In this document: piece after piece, positions 1-12,090 of the stretch
How the letters are laid out: the number at the start of each line of letters is the position of its first letter
Numbering within the stretch: the stretch's first letter is position 1
Assembly (NCBI GenBank): GCA_030015575.1
Contig: JASDDO010000006.1
Coordinates: forward strand, 106,880,045 to 106,944,044
Source: Agapanthus africanus
Taxonomy: Eukaryota > Streptophyta > Magnoliopsida > Asparagales > Amaryllidaceae
Direction: 5' to 3'
Length of the DNA stretch: 64,000 bases
Program-made: the position numbers and the translations under genes
Notes under the pieces: generated by a model
Databases searched by the model: none
What the model was told of the DNA's origin: nothing
The model's input: only the letters and a program-made list of their open reading frames with translations

Positions 1-1602
1 AATTAAATTAGTGCCAAAGTTTCTATATTGGATATAGAATAGTTCGTACCTTAAAAGATATTAAGGTATGGGGAGTTGTCCAGCTTATGCTTAAAACCAG
101 ACTCTGGATAACTCAGGGCACGTTTCTGTAATGGCTGATTGTGGGTTGACCCTGGCTATGACGAGGGTTGATATTCTACCATTTGGAAGATCAATAGTGA
201 TATTGTTCTTGACTCGCCACAGTTTTAGTAAAATGGATCTTTTTCAGAAAACAGTAGTGGGAGTATGGTAGAACTGGAAGTGATTCCAGAACCGCGAACG
301 ATTATGGAAAATTTAATAGGACCTATATATTCAATCAGGTTTGACATTCCATTAGCCACTCCGCAGATATGATGGGTAACCTCAGACACCCGAGAGGTAC
401 TCCGGTAGCCTCAAGGACGGTGACAGGGAGGATCTTGTTTACCCAGACTTGACACTACTGTTGTTCCAGGATATGAGACCCGGTAGGAGGGTTGTCGTAG
501 TCAGTGGGAGCAGCGGAAGCATAGTGGGCAAGATGCTTATATCTATGTATAGACTTGAGCAGTTATAGCGGAGATAGATCATCTAATTTTGATGTGACAG
601 TCATGGGTTTGACTTCAATCAGGATAGGGGATAGATCTGTTAAGAAGGTAGTAGGGTGTGATGTCATGGTATCTGGATGACATACACAGAGTAGGAAGTA
701 AAATTCCTATACAACGATCGGTTGTACTATGGTCGTCACACAGTTGTTTCTCCAGACAGGATATGGATATAATATTTGACATTCTGGTTTCTAGATCTAT
801 GGTTTTAGATCTGGATTAGGGTAGTTTCCAAATGTAGGTACTTTGACAGTATTCTAATGGTTTTTAGAATAGATGACTCCTAGCATGGTGGTGTGCCTGC
901 AGGTGATGGAGTCACCCTCTCTAAAGGTGTCTTACGGACTAAAGGGGAGAGGGATATGCATGATTGGCAGATCACTTGCTTAGGCAATTGAGTCAATCGT
1001 GAGATGTCAAGTACCACACCAGATGTTGTTTTTGCACTAGATGCAATAAGTTTGTATTAATCCAATCCTGGAGAAACATAAGGAAGCAGTTTTAGAACAT
1101 AAGTACATGTTCTACGGATTTGATGACGGCAGCCTCCTTCGGGAGACGATTATCATTCCAGGCTTCAAAGGTGACATGGTTGACAGAGTGATTGTCAGAG
1201 TTATAGTTTTTCCCTCTGATGAGGAACAGTATTATGGACAGGTGGTCCAAGAGGATACTTTGGGTGGCATGGTGCCCGATACTGATTAGGTTCAGTGATC
1301 GATACAGTCTAAGAAGTTTGGATTTGGAGTTCATTTATGAAATAGGTCCCATCAGATATCCAGACATATTCTAAGACAGGTATTACTCGATTCGGGAGAT
1401 GGCTTTCTCCGTGAATTTGAGATTAAGAGAGATATAGAAAGAAACATCTAGGCGGATCCACTCACTGAGGCTATTTCTCGAACACAATAGTTTTACAAAC
1501 GGGCTTTGTGAAACTGATTAGTAGAGGAGTTGGATGTTCGGTTTCACACGGGCTGTGAGTAGTCGACATCGCAATAACTAGCCTTGAGTGCAAGTGGGAG
1601 AT
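1..1602 (+). mobile_element. C1: Ty1/copia internal region, 3' part of pol (fossil)
   Basis: Plus-strand remains of a copia pol. Near 65-95 the DNA resembles the end of integrase (compare the WGCPAYV segment of the intact copia pol at 14028-17030). Further on are scattered reverse transcriptase and RNase H resemblances, for example near 500-540 and 1340-1450. The stretch ends in a purine-rich CAAGTGGGAGA directly before an LTR, the usual polypurine tract position. It is an old, heavily broken copy with many breaks. Its 5' part lies outside the window. The LTR that follows places it in the same family as the element at 58076 onward. Confidence 0.8.
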
Positions 1603-2109
1603 TGTTGGAGATAGTGCCCTCATAGTCAATTATTGGATCGCAGGTACGTGATTGCAATGATTGCGGAGGCCCTATACCAGTAGGACAGTCTTACTCAAGA
1701 TGATAGTATGCTATCTGGTTTGCCTTTATCAGTCGTGTACATGTTCAGGTGACTGATTACATGTTACACTTTGATAGAGCCCTTAGGATCTTGCTTTACT
1801 ACCAACAGTATGATGGCAATCATATACGTGAGAGTTGGGTGGTTTATATGCATATCCTTAATTATGGTCCCTAGTCGTGGGAGTTTCGAGACAGGGCATC
1901 GATTCTCCGGAGTAGACTAGTGTGTACAGTCGAGACCCCGACGAGGGGCGGTGGCCGGTCTCACAAGCCACTGGTGTCAGTTAGATCACCTAAGATGTAT
2001 ACAGGTGCTCATTGGTTTATGAGTACACCGGACAGGACTCGCCGGGAATCTGCTAGTTAGTACTATACCTATCGTCAGATAGCAGTTCCCTGGTGACATG
2101 TGTACAGGT
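1603..2109 (+). repeat. C1 3' LTR, part 1 of 3
   Basis: Starts with TGTTGGAGATAGTGCCCTCA, the same start as the complete LTR at 58076-60305, and follows that LTR up to ACAGGT at 2109. There the B1 element interrupts it. The LTR resumes at 22667 and again at 50590, so this one repeat is spread over almost 50 kb by later insertions. Confidence 0.88.
2105..2109. repeat. Target site duplication of B1 (left copy, CAGGT)
   Basis: CAGGT precedes the TG of the B1 5' LTR and recurs at 22662-22666 right after the CA of its 3' LTR. The uninterrupted C-type LTR reads ACAGGTTAGTTCATCG at this point, so the duplication and empty-site sequence agree. Confidence 0.9.
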
Positions 2110-4279
2110 TGTTAGTTATATGTATGCCCTAGAGGCCATTACTGTACATACGATGTATATTGTAGTGGATGCTAGGACATATATAGGGAGGACTTTCTTG
2201 CTCGACATGATAGTATGCTATCTGGTTGTACTTTATCTTAACATGTACTCTGATTGTCTCTATTGTTACATGTTGATAAAGCCCTTAGGATATGTACTCG
2301 ACTACTGCGACTATGATGAGATCATACTAGTGGGGCCACGGTAGTCGACGAGTATATCCTATAATTGTTCCTAGTCGAGGGTGTATCGAGACAGGACATC
2401 GATACACCAGAGTAGACTAGCGTATACGCATATTGACCCATATGATGGGCGATGGATGATCCCATATCCATCGGTGTTTGACATCAAGGATGGTGTACGG
2501 GTGCTCAGTAGAGACTGGGTACACTGGACGGACTCGCCGAGAACTCCCAGATGGTATTATACCTCACGTCAGATGGCAGTTCTCCGGTGACACTGGTACA
2601 GAGTAGTCTGTTGACCCGAGATCGTCATAGAGTCTTGTGTGATTCCCACTTTGCTTTGATTTCCATCAAACCACGACCAAGAGGGCGTGCAAAAAGGTGG
2701 CTTTTGGGTACATTCCCGAATCACATGGAGGCAATGAGCGATAGGAGGGGATTCGTCTCTCCCGGTATAGGGAGTTGATGTTGTGCTGTGTTCGATTGGC
2801 TATAACCGGAAATCCCTGGCCAGGGTTGCTGAGATTTACTGGTAAGTGTTATCAGTAGTTTCTCGAACTGTTATAGACCTCATATCAACACGACTTATCG
2901 AGCTACTGGGGGGTCTGACGTTTATCACCCCTAGGCGAGATATGCGACATATCAGACGACGAGACCGGACTGTACGGGACTGTTACTGTTTGGATTCACA
3001 GGAGAATGTACAGGCTTGCTTGTTGGTCTTCAGAGCGCTCAATACCTAGGTAGCTGTTACGTTTAGCTGACCGCTTGCAGCTTGTGGGTGTTTGATATGA
3101 TCATCACCTACTGCCGGCGTATTGACGATTCTTTAGAGTCCTACACAGAGGTTTCTTGGCTCAGGCAAAACGGAGTAGGAGCACATATGTGATATGTGCG
3201 GGACCGAGGATAATGCGATATGAGATACCGTATTCTATTCTCGCGATATTTTATATCAGCCGGGTCATCGGATCAAGTGTTGATTTGATGAATCGGTACG
3301 GATATTTATTAGTCGGTTATATGCGATATAGACGGATTGTCGGATCAAGTGTTGATTCGATAATTTAATGTATAATAATATATATGATATATTAAATTGC
3401 ATTAACTAATATTAGCTCACTAAAAGATTCTTTTTCTCACTCGGGTAATACATTGATATATATGCGATATATGTTAATTGTATTATTTTATTTGGTTACA
3501 ATAAATATTATATATGTGATATATAATATTATAACATGATATGATAAATAATGCAACATGTTTTGTAGAGATTAAACAAGATTAGGGTTTGATTTGGGTT
3601 AATGATTTCTAGATGATTCTAGAAGGTTTTGTTTTGTCATGGAAAAGATATTTACTTATGACTCATTCTTAACTCAACCCAATCCCTAACCCTTGGTTAA
3701 TTCTCTACAATGGTTAAGTCAACCATGGTTGCATAATTCATCATTATCTTCTTTGCATTATTCATCACAAAAAGGATTAATAATATTATTCATCTTCTTC
3801 TTCCTTCACTCTTCATGAAAAAGCTTGCTTGATTTTTCCAAAGTGATGAATAAATATGAGAAAAAGATAAATAAAGAGAGAAAAAATCCTACTTCATCAT
3901 CCTCATCTTCCCTTGCCATTTAGATGAGGGTGTTCACATCATTTCATGAGTGTTAGCTTGTGTTAAAGAAACTTCAAGGTAGATCATCTTAGTATTGAAG
4001 ATCGGAAGCAAAGGTTGCATCTTTCTCTTCGTGGAACTTCTCGAGAGTCCGGAACCCGATGATCGCAGCGAAGGGACCACAACACGGAGCATATGAAGTG
4101 AAGGACCGGATCTACAAATGTTGTAATCCCTCTCACTTAGTGTTAAGTTGTTAACATGTTAGTTTTCGCCTAATCTCTAGTTTAAAGTTCCGTATTCGGG
4201 TTGTTCGGCACGGCTAAATTTTTAATCGGGCATGGTTGATGCCTCGTAGACCCTTGTGCGCGTGCCTAGCAACCCTACA
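2110..4279 (+). repeat. B1 5' LTR
   Basis: Begins TGTTAGTTATATGTATGCCC and ends GCAACCCTACA, 2170 bases. It holds clustered AT-rich dyads of the form ATATATGNGATATAT between about 3180 and 3540, two copies of GGATCAAGTGTTGATT, and a long dyad pairing the GATTAGGGTTTGATTTGGG stretch (near 3590) with the AACCCAATCCCTAACCC stretch (near 3675). No protein-coding content is recognised. Confidence 0.93.
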
Positions 4280-4280
4280 G

Positions 4281-4292
4281 TGGTATCAGAGC
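4281..4292 (+). other. B1 primer binding site, initiator tRNA-Met
   Basis: TGGTATCAGAGC lies one base after the LTR end. It matches the complement of the 3' end of plant initiator tRNA-Met, the usual primer of plant copia elements. Confidence 0.9.
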
Positions 4293-4441
4293 CAAGCTAG
4301 TGCTTTAGGCGAAGTCTGGGCGAAGTTTAAAGTCCGATCGAACCCGGAAAACCCGATATAACCCCTTCTCTGGAAATTTTCTGAAACTTTGGATTTTTGT
4401 GAATTAAAAATTGCCAAAAAATTCAGCAGGGAATTCTATGA

Positions 4442-4563
4442 GTTACTGTGAAGCACGTGATGCTAACTCGACAAAAGAGGCGCGGAACCGCGGCCCAACC
4501 CTGGGTTTCGCGGCCGTTCCGCGGCCACTTTGCTGAGTTACACCACGTGGCTTGCACAGTAAT
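4442..4563 (+). other. GC-rich extended hairpin in B1 leader
   Basis: Outer arms GTTACTGTG (4442-4450) and CACAGTAAT (4555-4563), then CACGTG on both sides (4454-4459, 4544-4549), then TAACTC/GAGTTA. The GC core at 4480-4526 pairs GCGCGGAACCGCG with CGGCCGTTCCGCG. The same architecture with different arm bases recurs in B2, B3, B4 and C2. Confidence 0.75.
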
Positions 4564-5586
4564 TCTTGTCTTGAAGTGCTGAGTCTTCTGGAAATTTTTA
4601 TATTTTACTCAACAGTTGAGTTTTTCTGGGGTTGTTTTGGGGATTCGATTATTCGATCGGATTGTCAGATTTAGTCTATGTGTTTTCCGGATAACTTTTA
4701 GAAACTGTTAAAAAGTTCGAACGGATATCAATAACTCACTTTTTCCCATGTCGGAAAATTTTTCAAAAGTTGGATTTTCCTTGTGTTTAAGATGTTCTAA
4801 GTCGTGCAAGTAAAGCGGTGGTCCCTCTAGAAGACAACAAACCTTAACTCGATTATGTGACCGTCTTGAACTGCCCTTTGAACCTTAGGGTTTGGGGCAG
4901 TACGGCGTCCCACATATGAGGCGTTGGCTTGACCCTTCTACGGCTGGACCATTGGTACTGTGGCATGTGATGGATGTTTTTAAACTGATTTCAAGTGTTG
5001 AGATACATTGGGGAAATCTTGGGTGCTTGATGATTCGATCGGAAAGTTTAACTTTTTCTATTTGTCTGGAATGTGATACAATAATTGGAATCTACAGGTA
5101 GTTATGAGATAACTAATTTGAATATTATAAACATAGCACTTTAGTCTCAGATGATCGGTTGCCACGGAATTTTGATGTGATCAAAAGTCCGTCGCAATCA
5201 TGTAGAGTACGCGGATACTCGCCGGGTAAACTTAATAGACAGCTACGCCCCATAGCCCCGACCAAGTGACTGTAGGAGAACCCCGTCGCCGAAAGCATCC
5301 GTTCGGGTGCTCGCGGCAGCGGTGTTCCGCCTTAGTGCACTTCGTCGACGGCATCCAGGGGTGCGGCCGTCTACTAAAGTTTGCGACGAGCATTCGATCA
5401 GCACGTCGGGAATCTTGTTGAATTGCCCGACTTGATATTGAAAAGAGTTTTCGATAATGAGACTAAAATGCGGGGTTTATAATAGTTAGGCATGAGATGT
5501 CTAAGGAATTCATTTGGTTAGGCATGCGATGTCTAAATAGGTTGCAGATTCCAACTGTTGTAGTTTTACACTTTCTTTTCTGTGAC

Positions 5587-5664
5587 CGTAAGCGTAGTAT
5601 GTGGTGTATCGCCGGCTTCGTTGCTATACATCAACGACAATCGGGATACGCATACTTGCTTACG
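5587..5664 (+). other. Long stem in B1 leader (CGTAAG hairpin)
   Basis: CGTAAGCGTAGTATG pairs with CATACTTGCTTACG at 5651-5664. Inside it CGTTG pairs with CAACG. Homologous stems in B2, B3 and C2 have different bases but keep the pairing. Confidence 0.72.
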
Positions 5665-6691
5665 TTGATGATATGAGATATTATGTGTTGCTGTGATATG
5701 TTGTATTGGATCGTCGCGTTTGAATAGCCGGGGGTTTTATGTGAGATGAGAGTTTTTCTTTTTCATTCATGTAAAATTCATTTGTATGTAATATTCTTTT
5801 ATTGGGGCACTTCCAGGTAGCGGAAGATGTCACCGTTGTATATTATTTACTTTTCTGCATTAGGTAGACCCAAGGCGGGGAGCACAAGTAACCGGGTTCT
5901 AGGGTCCAGTGGGAGACCATCTCGAGGAGTCGAGACTGGGTCTCCTAACCTTAGAATTGGCAGTGTTACTTGCCGCTCTCGTAGGGGTCTAGGGATGTGG
6001 GTTTGGCTATTCATCGCGACCGTGGAATCCGTGTTTTATACAGGCTCGTATTGAAAACACGGACGTCCTAGTATATCCAATATTTCATATATGTTTCTTC
6101 TGCTGCAATGTTCTGTGATGAGATCATATTACTGCCTGTGACGAATGTTTATATTATATATATGAGATATATGTCATATTGCAGATTTCGTTTCAAAAGA
6201 GATGCTTGTGAAGCATATTAAAATGGGACTTCATTAATGAGATTAATGAAATAAAAGAAACCTAAGATGTTGTAGAAACTTGTTTATTAAAAACTGCTAG
6301 CTCTAGTTCTTGCTTTGCATCGCGGTGTTCCTTGTAGAACATCCTGCACCTTATTCGATAAGGAAAGGACCGAGATCCCTTCACCGGGAGTGACTCCTTT
6401 AGCAATAACTGGCAGATGCTACAAACCCTCGGTTTGTCTTTTGATTGCTTCTATAGTTTCTACTTTGCACAGTGATATATATGATATATCCTGCACCTTA
6501 TTCGATGAGGAATGGGCCGACGATCCCTTCACCGGGAGTGACCCCTTTAGCAAAACTAGAAAAGCCTAAAAAACACTCCATTTAAAATCACTCGATTCTA
6601 CAACGATATCAAGTTCATTACGCAAAGGGTTTTCATAAAAACCTGTCGTAGCCCTCCGTCATTTTAGGAAGTAGAGTACTTAGTATTCGTG

Positions 6692-6904
6692 CTGCGTATG
6701 TCGACTTTAGTTGAGGCGTAGTATACGGTAGCTAAGTGATGTCTTCCTACACAGCATATGATGCGATTAGTTAGGACATTCATGTGATTATGTCGACCAT
6801 AGTTGAGGGTCATGTAGGGTGGGTCTGATTAATCATGAAATGACGGGTAGAACTTGACTAGTGCTTATGATATGTTGACCTTAGTTAAGGTCATAAGTGC
6901 TAGG
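6692..6904 (+). other. Triad of stem-loops in B1 leader
   Basis: Three related inverted repeats start at 6701 (TCGACTTTAGTTGAGG), 6793 (TCGACCATAGTTGAGG) and 6875 (TTGACCTTAGTTAAGG). The third has a longer outer stem from CTAGTGCTTATGA (6858-6870) to TCATAAGTGCTAG (6891-6903). Arms change together: TCGAC goes with GTTGA, TTGAC with GTTAA. Confidence 0.72.
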
Positions 6905-7330
6905 GGTAAAATATTATCGGGAATTTCAAGTGTTGAAATTTGCAAAGAGATTGTATACCTTCTATGAGATAGTTGGATCCCGAAACCCGCTGCGAGTAAG
7001 AGTTACTCCTGGGAGAGTTTTACACATTACAATTAGTCGATCAAGTAGGTGTCTAGAAAGGTGTTAACGGGGTTATGCCTCTGGGAAAACGAGATTTACT
7101 TTAATTAGGTTCGTGCGAAAGCACGGGGGACCTCCCTCAAAGTACCGACACTAGCCTGGCTGAAAGATTGGCGAACTTGTAGCGTGTTATTAATCCCGGC
7201 TAGTCTTTCCTTTTAGGGTTTGAAGGAAGATTTGACTAAAACAGTGGGAGACATCCTGATTAGATATATTAGATAACCAATCTAATCTTGCAAGAGCATA
7301 CGCTGAGTATTTTCTTCTCTCTCTCTCCAG

Positions 7331-8914
7331 ATAGCGACCATATCACGCCTTAATCAAGATAATAAAACGGATATATTGACCGAACCCGCTTGTTATACTG
7401 AGCTGGGGAACGTTGGTCCCGCTTCAACTTATAATTGTTATAAGACAGAGCAGGAAATTGGGAAATACCAGAATTCCCGTGCTGCCCAAACGAAGAAAGT
7501 GCATGCTGATGCATCTTCTTCGGGTGTGTTCATTACATAGAACTGTTTCTCAGTATCCTTTACGTCCTGGGTATGTGATACCGGATCAGGATCCCGCATA
7601 TGTAATTTGTTACAAGGGCTACAGAAAGGTAGAGAACTGAGAACGGGTGATAAGTTTCATGAGATAGAAAACGGTGCAAGTGTTGCAGCCAAGTCTGTTG
7701 GTCACTGTCACCCTGTATTACCAGAATACATTGATTCTGAACAAATATTATTAGATACCGAACCTGATATACAAAATCATATCAGTCTCTTTATTAGTAA
7801 AGAAAGGATATAATTTTGTATTGTTGGATAATGTTTTGAACATTTCCTATATCAAGAGTTGATTGGTTCAGGCACGTCATCTAAAAGCATTGACGTTCTA
7901 AATCAAACTACAGTTCTTAGCATACGGAACACACACAAGAGGAAGAGTTCAAAAATGAATGAATCCTTCTTGAGGTATTGTAGACTAGGTCATATCAATG
8001 CGACCCGACTGGCTGAAGTTACATATAGATGCATATTTAAATTAGTTTGAATTTACATCTTATAAAACTTGCCGGTCATGTCACAAAGATAAGATGACCA
8101 TAGCTATGTTTATAGGAAACGGAGAAAGAGTTAGTGAACTCTTGGGATTGATACATGCTGATGTATGAAGGACCCCTGTCTACACATGCCAAGACCGGTT
8201 CTTTTTACTTCATTACGTTCTCTGATAATCTCTCAAGATTCAGACATGTATTCCTGTTGAAACACAAGTCCGAAGCTTTTGAGATATTCACAGAATATAA
8301 GTTAGAAGTAGAGAACCAAAATACGGGTATAAGTATTATGTCCTTTGATGAGATCAAGGAGGAGAATACTTGAGCACGGAATTCCTGGAATATTCTAAAG
8401 GAGAATGAGATTCTCTCTCAGCATTACTCCTCCGAATACACCATAGCACGATGGTATATCGGGGCAGAGCAAACTCACCCTATTAGATATGGTGTGCTCT
8501 ATGATGAGTACTACTAAGTTTCCTATTTCCTTTTGGGAGTTATGCACTTGAGAAGCTGCATACCTATTGAATAGGGTTCAAATCAAATCAGCTGCCTACC
8601 ACTTCATATGTGATATGGAAAGGGAAGAGCCCATATCTTAAGTTTGTTAAGATTTGGGGTTGTCCGGCCTATGTCTAAAAGCAAAATCCGGACAAGCTCG
8701 AGGCAAGGTCTGCTATGTAGAACTGGAAATGTTCCATCTATACAAACTACAGCTGATAATTTGGTAGAACCAAAGAATTCAATAGTTTCCAACGAACCTC
8801 GGCCTCTCCGCCGATCTAGTAGGGTTCCTCACCCACCTGAGAGATACTTCGGTTTCTCTATGACAGTGGGAGCGAGGATTGCATCATGAGATGATGACCC
8901 AACTAGTTTCGAGC
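7331..8914 (+). mobile_element. B1 pol remnant, 5' part (broken)
   Basis: Plus-strand remains in the order expected for copia: a protease-like segment near 7560-7620 resembling WVCDTGSGSRICN of the B3 copy, the GAG-pre-integrase and HHCC region near 7930-8100, integrase core to about 8460, and integrase C-terminus near 8650-8690. It is broken by many changes. It continues at 19236 after the B2 insertion. Confidence 0.82.
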
Positions 8915-11106
8915 TGTTAGTTATGTATATGCCCTAGAGGCCATTGTTGTACATATGATGTATATTATAATGGATGCTTGGTTATATATAGAGAAGACTT
9001 TCTTGCTCGTCATGATAGTATGCTATTTGGTTTCACTTTATCTTAACATGTTGACTTGTATTGGTTTACTGTTTTACTCTCACATGTTGATAAAGCCCTT
9101 AGGGTTTGTACTCGACTACTGGGACTATGATAAGATCATACTAGTGGGGCCGCGGTAGTCGATGAGTACATCCTATAACTGTTCCTAGTCGAGGGTATAT
9201 CGAGACAGGGCATCGATACACCAGAGTAGACTAGCGTATACGCATCTTGACCCATATGATGGGCGATGGATGATCCCATATCCATCGGTGTTGGACATCA
9301 AGGATGGTGTACGGGTGCTCAGTGGAGACTGGGTACACTGGACGGACTCGCCGAGAACTCCCAGATGGTGATATACCACACGTCAGATGGCAGTTCTCCG
9401 GTGACACTGGTACAGGGTAGTCTGTAGACCCGAGATCGTCATAGAGTCTTGTGTGATTCCCACTGTGCTTTGATTTCCACCTTACCACGTCCATGAGGGC
9501 ATGCAAAACGGTGGCTTTTGGGTACAGTCCCGAATCACATGGAGGCAATGAGCGATAGGAGGGGATTCGTCTCTCCCGGTATAGGGAGTTGATGTTGTGC
9601 TGTGTTCGATTGGCTATAACTGGAAGTCCCTGGCCAGGGCTGATATAGAGATTTACTGGTAAGTGTTACTAGTAGTTTCTCGACCCGTTATGAGCCATAC
9701 ATCGACACGACTTATCGGTTACTGGGGTCTGACGTATACCACCCCTAGACTTGATATGCGACATATCAGACGAACAGACCGGACTGTACGGGAGTGTTAC
9801 TGATCGGATTCACAGGAGAACGGACATGCTAGCTTGTTGATCTTCTGATCGCTCAATACCTGGGTGGCTGTTACGTTTAGCTGACCGCTTGCAGCTTGTG
9901 GGTGTTTGATATGATCATCACCTGCTACCGGTGTATTGACGATTCTTTAGAGTCCTACACAGAGGTTTCTTGGCTCAGGCGAAACAGAGTAGTGGCACAT
10001 ATGTGATATGCGCAGGAACGAGAATAATGCGATATGGGATACCGTATTATATTCTCGCGATATTTAAATATGAACCGGGACATCGGATCAAGTGTTGATT
10101 CGATAAATCGGTACATGATATATTATTCGGTTATATTCGATATAGCCGGATCGTCGGATCAAGTGTTGATTCGATGATTTAATATATAATAATATATATG
10201 ATATATTATTATATTAACTAATATTGGCTTACTTTATTATTTCATTTTCTCGCGGGATGATACATTGATATATATGCGATATATGTTAATTGTATTATTT
10301 TCTTTTGTTGCAAATATATAATATATATGTGATATATATTATTGTGACATGATATGATTAATTGTTAAACATGTTTAAGGATGATTAATTGAGGTTAAGG
10401 TTTGATTAGGGTTGGATGCTTCAAGTTCCTTCTAGAAGCTTTCTTTCTTTTGTCATTACAAAGATCTTTTGTGATGACACATTCTAAACTTAACCAAACC
10501 CTAACCCTAGTTGTTTCTCTACACATTATCATCCATTCATCCTTGACCATGGTTTGCATATCAATCATATACTTTATTTTCTATTCATGACAAAAGGATT
10601 AATTCATATTATGATTTCCATTATCTTCTTCTTCTTCTTCTTGAAGAAGCTCTCTTGAAAATCCTTATGTGATGAAAGATTATGAGAAAATGATATAAAA
10701 AGAAAGCTAAATTACTACTCTCTCATCCTCATCTCATCTAGCCCATGGGATTAGTGTGTTCACTTCTTTAAGAGTGAGATAGCTTGAGTTCTTTGAAACC
10801 TCGAGGTAGATCATCGGAGATTTGGAATACGACGAGCTAGAATGGATCGTTCGAGTCGTGGAGCCTCTCATGAGTCCGGGAGATCGTGGATCGCGGCAAA
10901 GGGACTTCTACTCGGAGCTTGTGAAGTGAAGGAGCGGACTACAAAGGTTGTAATCCCTCACACTTAGATAAAAGTTATCTTAATGCATGTTAAACCCTAA
11001 TAATCTAGCAAAGATCCCGGCTTTGGGTTGTTCGGCACGTCTAAAATTTAATCCGGGCATGTTTGATGCCTTTTGAACCTTCACAAGAGTGCCTAGGAAC
11101 CCTACA
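8915..11106 (+). repeat. B2 5' LTR
   Basis: Begins TGTTAGTTATGTATATGCCC and ends GGAACCCTACA, 2192 bases. It is a distinct sub-type of the B1/B3 LTR: same order of blocks but clearly diverged, especially in the last kilobase. AT-rich dyads (ATATATGCGATATAT type) lie at about 9995-10350. Confidence 0.94.
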
Positions 11107-11266
11107 GTGGTATCAGAGCCTAGCTAGAGCATTAGGCGATGTGTTTACGAAGTTAAAACTCCGATCGAACCCGAAACGACGAAAAAAACCCCCTCCCTGG
11201 AAATTTTTTAAAATTTGGGAATTTTCTGAATTAAAAATATGTAAAAAAATCAGCAGGCAATTATAA

Positions 11267-11391
11267 GAATTACCATAAAATCCGAGCCTCTAATTCCACC
11301 AAATAGCGGCTGAAGCGCGGCGCAAGCATGGCTTACGCGGCGCTTCCGCGGCGGAACAGTAAGATCAGGACACGTGGCTTCATGGTAATTC
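11267..11391 (+). other. GC-rich extended hairpin in B2 leader
   Basis: Outer arms GAATTACCAT (11267-11276) and ATGGTAATTC (11382-11391) pair perfectly. The core is at 11306-11354 (AAGCGCGGCGCAAGC against GCTTACGCGGCGCTT). It occupies the same place relative to the primer site as the B1 hairpin. Confidence 0.75.
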
Positions 11392-12014
11392 CCGTAGGTA
11401 CTTGCTGACCATTCTGGATATTTTTATTCTGTTCCAGGTGTTTAAAATTTTGGGGTTTGTTTTGTAATAGTAGACTCGATCGGAATATTTAAGTTCGTAT
11501 TTCTTTCCGGATATTTAGAAATTGTTAAACTAGTTGAACGGATATCATTAACTTACTGTTTCCCGGTACGGCAAACTTTCAAGTGTTGAAATTTATTCGG
11601 GTTTAAATCTTTCGGAAAATTGTACAAGTTAACTGGTGGACCCTCTAGAAGACAACAAACCTTAACTCGATTATGTGACCGTCTTGAACTGCCTTTTGAA
11701 CCTTCGGGTTTGGGGCAGTACGGCGTGCCACATGTGAGGCGTTGGCTTGACCCTTCTACGGCTGGATCACTGGTACTGTGACATATTCTGGGATTATTTG
11801 AACTCCGCTCAAGAGTTGAGCACTTTGGGAAATTTTGGGTATTTGATTATCTGCTCGGAAAGTTTAATTCTGTCTATTTATCTGGAATGTGATACAATAT
11901 GTGGAATTCATAGAGTTAGGCATGAAATGCGGAATATGTGATATTTCGGATTTACGATGTCTAAAGTGATTGTGGATTCCAAATATTGTAGTTTTACACT
12001 TTCTTTTCTGTGAC

Positions 12015-12090
12015 CGTAAGTGTAATATGTGATATCGCCGGTTTCGTTGCTATATGTCAACGACAATTGGGATGCGCATATTTACTTACG
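12015..12090 (+). other. Long stem in B2 leader (CGTAAG hairpin)
   Basis: CGTAAGTGTAATATG pairs with CATATTTACTTACG. Compared with B1 and B3, C-G and G-C pairs are replaced by T-A and A-T pairs on both arms. Confidence 0.75.

Larger units (their letters stand above)
4280..7330 (+). mobile_element. B1 leader, about 3 kb, structured and without recognisable gag
   Basis: No long reading frame and no gag signature seen. Instead there are repeated inverted repeats: a GC-rich hairpin (4442-4563), a C+G-rich hairpin near 5280-5330 around GCATCC/GGGTGC, a long stem (5587-5664), two copies of a block around GATCCCTTCACCGGGAGTG (6349-6410, 6489-6556), three similar stem-loops (6692-6904) and a GAAA-loop hairpin (7107-7133). 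It ends in a polypyrimidine run followed by CAG at 7330, like a 3' splice site. Confidence 0.75.

Noticed and set aside
2381-2778. Overlapping frames in B LTRs repeated on both strands
   Set aside because: They repeat wherever the LTR repeats, have no domain signature, and lie on both strands. Shadows of conserved LTR DNA.
3540-3700. TTTAGGG-like runs suggesting telomeric repeats
   Set aside because: Only one or two units (AACCCTAACCC) occur per LTR, in a fixed place in all B-family LTRs and pairing with an upstream GATTAGGGTTTG. This is LTR sequence, not telomere.
4281-4292. Possible tRNA gene remnants at TGGTATCAGAGC sites
   Set aside because: Only the dozen bases complementary to the tRNA 3' end are present, each immediately after an LTR or cassette. 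They are primer sites.
5827-6054. A conserved 75-residue frame (LGRPKAGSTSNRVLGSSGRPS...) in B1, recurring at 12246 and 26965
   Set aside because: It recurs because the underlying leader DNA is homologous. The related C2 DNA near 61040-61310 keeps nucleotide blocks but not a comparable frame, so it is probably structured leader rather than a gene.
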